64,000 nt of DNA from Mortierella sp. BCC40632 (Eukaryota > Mortierellomycota > Mortierellomycetes > Mortierellales > Mortierellaceae), in assembly GCA_011634665.1 (NCBI GenBank), contig WAEK01000010.1:430001-494000 (forward strand). The letters are read 5' to 3'. Positions 57,987 to 64,000 of this stretch are shown in pieces. The notes under the pieces are model-generated. The model saw only the letters and a list, made by a program, of their open reading frames with translations, was not told the origin of the DNA and made no database searches. How positions within the stretch are numbered: the first letter of the stretch is position 1; each line of letters starts with the position of its first letter. The translations under genes and the position numbers were made by a program.

Positions 57987-59254
57987 GCTGCTGCCGCTAC
58001 TACTACTATTGCTGCTGTTCTGACCAAGGCTAGCAGTAGGGGAAGCAGCCGCACCTGGTGTAAACATGGTTGCCTGGATATCATCCAAGGCTGATGGCTG
58101 CTTGTGGAGCCAGCTCGTTGTTTGAGCATTGAGCGCAGACCGCGTAGCAGCTGTGAAGGCATCAAGCGTCGCTGTAGTCAAGTTAGCCTTTGAATTATCA
58201 GTACCCGTTGCAAAGGACATGGAGGCCTTGTATAAGATCTCGCTGTTCATCGAAAAGATGTTATCGTCCTCGGGGTCAGTCAGACCAAGTTGTGTCCATG
58301 CGTTTGCGCTCGAGCCCGCGCTAGCAGCAGGAGAGGGTGAGATCGAAGGTGTATGGAGGCCGCCATGGGTGGAGGCGAGGTTGTTAAGCGGCAGGGTGTT
58401 GTTGGTCGGTAGGAAGGACTTGTGTGCATCTGTTGAAGCAGCGGCGGCGTGGGCGGCCATAGCAGCGACCATGGCCTGGTTCAACATCTGGACTTGGACA
58501 GCGTGTGGGATACGGTCATCGACAGGGACGGGACCTGGAACAACCATCGGCGGGCGAAGGAGCGGTGCAGCAGCAGCAGCAGCAGCAGCGGGAGTCTGAG
58601 GTAGGGACGGAGCATGGGCTGTCGCGGGGCTGGGAGAGGGAGCAGCTGTAGACATTGTGCCTGCCATCGAGAGCGGCGCTGGGCTCTCGGGAGCGACCGA
58701 GTTGGCGGGCGAAGAATGTTGTTGCGGTTGCTGCGGTTGTTGTGGTGGAGGTTGGGATGGCTGCGAGGTCGAGAGCTTGCGTGCAGCATGGTTCTCATAG
58801 TGGCGACGGTAGAGTTCTGCCTTGACATCCTGCAGGAGCGCTGTGTGACCAGCTTTGGCAAGGGCCGACTCGAACGAGAAGACGACCTCGCGCAGGTAGT
58901 AGTTCTCGCTCTGAAGAGACTCGATGATGTTCTTGAGCTGTTGCGACTCGGTTGTCCACTGCAGACTAGACGAGTGCTGTGTCTCCTTGAGCTCCTTGAT
59001 CATGTTCTCCAGCTGCTGCAGGTGCCGTTCCTTGCGGTCGCGGAACGCTCGCTGAGCAGCGCGGTTTTGTTCCTTGCGTACCGCGGGAGAGGCCGGATTG
59101 GGCTTGCGCCCAGGCTTCTTGCGTGTCTTGGCAGGTGGCTGCATTGGGGACGAGTCGTCTGCAAGTGTTGGGGTTGCCGAAGGGTAGTCTTCGGTCGATT
59201 CTGTGAGATCATTGTCGTAGGCCGTCAGGTCGGCGTTGGATTCAGTGTCGAAGG
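57198..59254 (-). CDS. bZIP transcription factor with DUF3425-like C-terminus (5' exon unresolved)
   Basis: Two exons are clear on the minus strand: a long exon 59254-57335 and a 20-base last exon 57217-57198, joined by an intron with a CTAAT branch motif. The basic region and zipper lie near 59095-58900 (VRKEQNRAAQRAFRDRKERH, then LQQLENMIKELKETQ and LKNIIESLQSENYYLREVV), with the AP-1/Pap1-like RxxQNRxAQRAFR signature. A long Gln/Pro/Ala/Asn-rich region follows. The C-terminus (CPKLRAQMILHQHEYDIEDL, ICHGHPLDPHNWELPRAFFD) fits DUF3425. Acceptor CCCTAG at 59256-59255 starts the long exon at codon phase 1. The first exon with the start codon must lie upstream (59460-60440) but no donor of the right phase stood out. 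Nuclear regulator; targets unknown. Confidence 0.85.
57946..57990 (-). repeat. Poly-Asn (AAC)n tract in the bZIP gene
   Basis: About 13-14 Asn codons, all AAC on the coding strand, inside the Asn/Ser/Gly-rich linker. Confidence 0.9.
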
Positions 59255-59415
59255 CTAGGGGGGGAGAGGTGAAGGAGGAGGAGGATGTCAAGAAGGGAGG
59301 AAAGAGGTGAGAGGAAAAGGACGAAGGAGGGGATGGAAAGGATGAGTGAAAAAAATAAAAAGATGAGTAAAGTGGAATGAAGTGGAATGGAGTGGAGTGA
59401 AATGAAATGTATGAA

Positions 59416-59457
<42 letters not shown>

Positions 59458-59751
59458 TGATGGGGATGGGAATGAAGAGCCGTGACCGCGGAAGAGACGA
59501 TCTTTGGATGTGATTTAATCATCGTCATTCCAGAGGTCGCGGTTTCTAGGCAAAGGGTCGTTTTGTGGGCCGATCCAGCCGGGAAGATGCGCTGGGGCCG
59601 TCGGCGGTCCGATCTGGGGGGGGGGGAGGAGGAAGAGGAAGAGGAAGGAGGAAGGAGGCGGAGGCGGAAGAGGGAAGAGAGGGAGAGGAGACGGATACGA
59701 AGAGGATGTGAGGATGTGAGGATGCAAGGATGGAGATAGCGGAGAAGAAGG

Positions 59752-59787
<36 letters not shown>

Positions 59788-59972
59788 AGAAGAGAGAGAG
59801 ATAAGGAAAGGAGAAAAAGGCAGGGGATGTATGGATGGATGGGGAAGGATAAAGAGAAAACACCGGCGCCACAAACACACAAAACCAAAACAAACCACAA
59901 CAATCCAAAACAACAACCTAACGAGAAGGAGAAGAGAGAGGAGAGAGAGATATATATAAAAAGAAAAATAGA

Positions 59973-60032
<60 letters not shown>

Positions 60033-60037
60033 TAGAG

Positions 60038-60097
<60 letters not shown>

Positions 60098-60238
60098 TGA
60101 CTATGTGGATGGTGCAGAGGACATGGATCGGGTTTGTTGATCCGGATGAGGATAAAAAGAAGGAAACAAAGAAAAGAAGAGGGAGAGAGAGAGAGAGAGA
60201 GAAATGAATGAATGAAATGAGAAGAAAAGAAAAAGAAA

Positions 60239-60278
<40 letters not shown>

Positions 60279-60440
60279 GAATCCTTCATGTCCGATTTTT
60301 GCTCTGTTTGTTTGGGGCCACACACACACACACACACACCCACCCACAACACAACAACCTCCTCTTCCTTTTCTCTTTCTGCGCCAGCGGAGAATACTTG
60401 TCTTTGGCCGGGGTCCCCTCTCACCCACTCTCTCACTCAC
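59255..60440. promoter_or_regulatory. 5' intron/leader of the bZIP gene, homopurine on the plus strand
   Basis: GA repeats at 59425-59456, 59978-60030 and 60048-60094, and a GAAGA-rich stretch 59620-59820. The coding strand is pyrimidine-rich. The open frame across it translates to Ser/Leu low complexity and is not coding. The unresolved first exon of the bZIP gene probably lies here; 59500-59600 is the only stretch of mixed composition. Confidence 0.5.
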
Positions 60441-62885
60441 TCACACACATACTCTCTCTTTCGGCTCTTCTAGGCTGATGCTCGGGAAATGTCTGGCGGA
60501 TGCCAGTCGCGGGTATGGTGGCCAACTGTGGGTGCAATCCCTCCCAGGATGGCGCCCCGTCTATCAGGCCATGGCTCTCGTTCGGACCTATTCCTGAGCC
60601 ATAATGATGGCGGTGAGTGAAGAGGGTGGGGTGAGGAGTGGAGTGAAAGTGGAGAAGAGTGGAGAGACAGAGACAGAGAGCAGCAGGTCACGACCTCGTT
60701 CTCTCTCTCCCCCACATTCGCACACGGCCCTGAAGGACAGAGACGCGGCGCCGGGAATGGCTCCCCCCTCCCCTACCTCCTCCTCCCTCTCTCCTTCCTT
60801 ACCCCTAACCTGAAAAGGACACGCTCACTACTCTCACTTCTTCTCCATTATTCGTCTTTCTTTTTTTTTTTTTTTTTTCGTCCTCCCACAACACATACAG
60901 AGTTATTCAGCTGATTGTTCATATGGCGCTCCAACACGAAGCCCACGAAAAGCTCGGGGTGAGTGTCGTGCCCAGCGACGGCGAAGAGCGTGGGCGGCCT
61001 TGTTTGTGCCCATTGTCGCAGCATGAATCGAGCTCAGTGTAGATTGGATGCAGCTTGTATTCGTGTATCTGTAGACGGTATTGGACTGCATGCAGTGCTC
61101 TCTTGTTCGTTCTCTGTACCCTCACTTCTCTTTCCCCCCTTCCCCCTCCACGTCTTGCTCTCTGTCTGTTGTTTTCCTCTTCTTTCTTCTCTTCTCAGCC
61201 AGCCATCCAACCCGCCCGCGTCCTGCTCCCCGTCTTCTCGGTTGTTCTCCGCAAAGCATAGGGTGGAAAGGATCTTGCGTGGAGAAAAAAAAGGCTGGGC
61301 GATGCGGTCCGAGCTCGCCTTGTGTCCACAAGGCCCCTTGGCAAGCAGAAAAAAATGAGAGAGAGAGAGAGAAAGAAAAAAAGAGCTGCTTCAGCCTGGT
61401 AATGAGCAACAGTAAAGAGGGGTATCCGATGAGCATGGCTTTGACAAATCAGCGTCGAAAGCGACGTCAGGCACGGCCACCAAGGACAGGCCTTTCACCC
61501 CTTCTCAACTGCTTAAAATGAACCCTCCATGGGATCCCTCTTCCCCTCGCTCCCTCCAACACCCTTCTCCACAGGCCGAGCAAAGTGACCGTTTTGAGGC
61601 GAGGTCATAAACAAGCTCTTCTCTAAAATGAACGCCTTTCTTTTCTCCCTCTTCCTTGGGCCATTGTTTAGTGCGCATCTGACTCTCTCTCTCTCTCTCT
61701 CTCTCGCTCTCTCACTCTCACTTATTTTTTTACTTGTCCCTCCACTTACCCAAGGATCGGGGACTGTTTGGAGCACCAGCCAGGCATCGTGCTTTAGGAC
61801 GCATTCGGGATGTGCGCGCTTGTTCTGTTGTCCCTTTAGGCTGAACAGCTGTTTCGTCCGCACAGTCAATAGTGACCCAACAGCTTGGGGGGAAAGAGGG
61901 TGCGGAGCAAACACACTCATGTGTCTGCGAAGAGTGCTGAGCTCTGAAGACAATAAATAATATTATCACAAGGTTTTTGGGCCAGCACAAAGAGGTGGCC
62001 GATGCTTCCTTAGCGGACTTGCAATCTCATTGTCTGTCTATCTGCTCTCCTTACCTTACGCAGGTCAGAGGAAAGGGAGTGCTGGTCACACATTCGAGTA
62101 AAGTCCCAGCGGATATCGAGACCAAGGACATGCGCTCGGAGCATTCCACACAGCAGGACAGCAGGACAGCAGGACAATAGGCCACCTTTTCTCCTTTAGC
62201 CAACGTCTTCTCTCTCCTCCCAACCCCAACATGCTCTCTCTCTCTCTGTCTCGCCCCCCTTCTCTCCTGTTGTGTCGACAGGTCACGTTTGAGTCAAGAG
62301 AGCGCTAGACGTCCTTCTCTCTCTTCTAGCCGTCCATTCTCTCTTGACCTCGTTGGCTTTGCCCCGATGGATGAGCCAATGCATGTGCTCTTTCAACTAT
62401 GGCGACATGACATGGAAAAGGAGTCGCCGATCCATACACACGCATATTTACACAAAATCAAGGTGTGGACAGACACATGGGAATGGGGCAAAAGACCGAT
62501 AACAAAGGGGCAAGCCGGGCCACAATGCCTCTCTCTTTCTCTCTCCCTCCTGCAGGAGTGAGCTTCTATCAAATGCTCTCTCGCGACAGAAAAGAGAGAA
62601 ATGAAAAGCCAGGTCCTGCAGCATTCATACAACGAGGTCTTTAAAAAAAAAAAAAAAAAAAAAGGCGCTGTTCCAGCCCATGTTGTATAGCCTGCATGTG
62701 GCGCCCGATTCTTTTTTGATGTGTAATGTATAAATGCACGCCCAAACGTCCCCCCCGACTAGTCCGTGCCTGTAAGAAGAGTGATGATAGATAAAGGGCC
62801 CCTGCGTGCTATTTCGCATTGGCGGGTCGCGTGTAGGTGGCAGACAACTGGACAAGGTCAAGAAAGCCTGTGCGGCTCTCTAATA

Positions 62886-62934
62886 AAGACGACGACAGCA
62901 ACGACAACAGCAACGACGACAGTAACGACGATGT
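62886..62934 (+). repeat. (GAC/AAC)n trinucleotide array
   Basis: About 16 triplets alternating GAC, AAC, AGC and AGT with an underlying ACGACAGCA pattern. Confidence 0.8.
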
Positions 62935-63308
62935 AGTCTTTCTGGAGTAATACCTGTGTATCAAGGGGGAGGGAAGGTGAGGAGAGTAATTACGAGAGGA
63001 CAGATCGAATCGAAAGCGTGAGCGACGCAGAGAGCACGGCCGCTGCTATCTCCGACCCATGGCTCCGGCGTGGGCGGGCGGGTAGACAAGGCTCCCTCCC
63101 CCTCTCCTCTCTTCCTCTCTCTCCCCTGGACGAGGCGATGAGGCACGGGCACATGCACGGCCGGGCCTGGCCGCGCAGGCACATGCGCTGCTGCAAGTTA
63201 TCCCCTCTCACTTTTGGTTTGGTCTGGTCCTGGCCTTTGCTGGTTTTTTTTTTGGCGCGTGTGTAAGAGTGTGCACGGTGAGTGTCTTCTGCATGTTTCG
63301 TGGCAGGG

Positions 63309-63356
63309 GCCATTAGGGCCGTGGCCAACATAGCTATGGTTAATGGCCCTAATGGC
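63309..63356. repeat. Perfect 12-base inverted repeat
   Basis: GCCATTAGGGCC at 63309-63320 and GGCCCTAATGGC at 63345-63356, with further palindromic bases (CATAGCTATG) between. The right arm with its next base is identical to 13 bases at the 5' end of tRNA-Thr (34588-34600). Confidence 0.8.
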
Positions 63357-63789
63357 TATGACAATATTTATATTTATAAACCATCTCTTTTTTTTTTTTT
63401 TTTTTTTTTCTTTTCTTTTCTTTCTTTCTTCTTTTCTCTCTCTTCCCCCTTCTTGCTCTCACACTATCTTTCTTGCTTCTCGTCCTCGCCGTGATCCCGT
63501 CATTGGCACCTCCGCCTCCACCTCAACTTTCACCTCCGCCCATCCCGCTTTCCATCCCATCGACATCGACATCGCATTCTCATCCTCTCTTTTCCCCTCC
63601 TCGCATCTTTTTTTTATCCATTCTCTTGCCTCATCCGCTGCATTCGCCCATCAGTCTCTTCTCTCTCCCTCTCTGTCCTTTCTCGCCTTCTCTAGTCTTC
63701 TCTCGTCCCTTCCTCTCGCTCGCCACGACCCCTCACCACCCTCCCTTAAGATCCACTCTTTCTTCACCATCTTTTTCTCCTCTTTGGTA

Positions 63790-63820
<31 letters not shown>

Positions 63821-63873
63821 CTCGCTCTCGCTCTCACACACTCGCTTCACTCTCTCGTATATTCAACCTCATA

Positions 63874-63976
63874 ATGGACATGTTCAACACAGATTCAGGT
63901 TTGCGGCCTCCTTCTCCGCTCACCTTTTCCGGCCCTACCCAAGGTCTCTTTAGCGACCCGCTCGGCGGTTACGATG
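63874..63976 (+). CDS. First exon of an unidentified gene (cut by the window edge)
   Basis: After a long CT-rich leader the ATG opens MDMFNTDSGLRPPSPLTFSG and continues to GGYDG, ending at a perfect donor (G then GTAAGT) at 63977. Phase 1 at the exon end. Composition (Ser/Pro/Gly/Phe) suits the disordered N-terminus of a regulatory protein, but this is a guess; no domain is visible. Confidence 0.6.
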
Positions 63977-64000
63977 GTAAGTCGCCTTTTCCTCCTCCTT

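Larger units (their letters stand above)
60441..63873. other. Intergenic, no gene supported
   Basis: T-run 60862-60878, A-run 62643-62663, GAC/AAC trinucleotide array 62886-62934, T-run 63388-63409, and a CT-rich leader 63400-63860 before the last gene. A perfect 12-base inverted repeat lies at 63309-63356. No ORF has family resemblance. Confidence 0.45.

Noticed and set aside
57198..60440. A 1080-codon open frame on the minus strand as one continuous bZIP protein
   Set aside because: Its first third is Ser/Leu/Phe low complexity from (GA)n and its end is Lys/Glu-rich; splice sites at 59254, 57335 and 57217 give a sensible protein instead.
60780..60812. Telomere-like CCCTAACC near 60785
   Set aside because: Only a single unit; not a repeat array.

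Overview
The window is nuclear DNA from a filamentous, early-diverging fungus. Mucoromycota is my inference, probably the Mortierella group. The grounds are short spliceosomal introns with GTAAGT-type donors and CTAAT-type branch points, CT-rich leaders in front of almost every gene, a Crinkler-type gene, a bZIP protein with a DUF3425-like tail, and very frequent A/T homopolymers and di/tetranucleotide repeats. The species cannot be fixed by eye.

Layout: 1-2.9 kb holds relics (end of a hAT transposase, a stop-riddled Gln-rich ORF, a GGATTGGAT minisatellite). 2.9-6.2 kb is a broken Crinkler-family gene plus a partial second copy of its exons. 6.9-22 kb is gene-dense: an MDR zinc-type oxidoreductase (+, 6 exons), the Cdc48 cofactor Shp1/p47 (+, 8 exons), a large MIT-domain protein (-, 5 exons) and an MFSD1-like transporter (-, 5 exons). 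22-29 kb has no gene I can support. 29.2-34.1 kb is a kinesin-13 with N-terminal SAM domain and a long polyGln tract (+, 10 exons), followed by tRNA-Thr(CGT). 34.7-40 kb is a nest of transposons: a small inverted-repeat element split by a LINE insertion whose 5' end is tRNA-like and by a decayed pogo element, next to a second LINE tail fragment. 40-49 kb is mostly relics and repeats around one intact glutathione S-transferase gene; it also carries a 109-bp hAT-type MITE with perfect 8-bp target duplications. 49.1-55.2 kb has a UBA-UIM-UBX-LRR protein (+, 12 exons) and a peroxisomal MaoC-type hydratase (+, 2 exons). 57.2-59.3+ kb is a bZIP factor (-). The window ends in the first exon of an unidentified gene.

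Exon structures for the recognised genes were built by hand; in each complete model exon lengths sum to a multiple of three and splice phases agree. Two of the genes (p47 and UBA-UIM-UBX-LRR) encode UBX proteins expected to bind Cdc48/p97. The hydratase ends in SKL and points to peroxisomal beta-oxidation, and the MFSD1-like and MIT proteins fit endolysosomal membrane traffic. There is no sign of operons or of a biosynthetic cluster.

The most novel items are the UBA-UIM-UBX-LRR architecture and the 2.54-kb LINE-derived insertion that starts with a tRNA-like polymerase III promoter.
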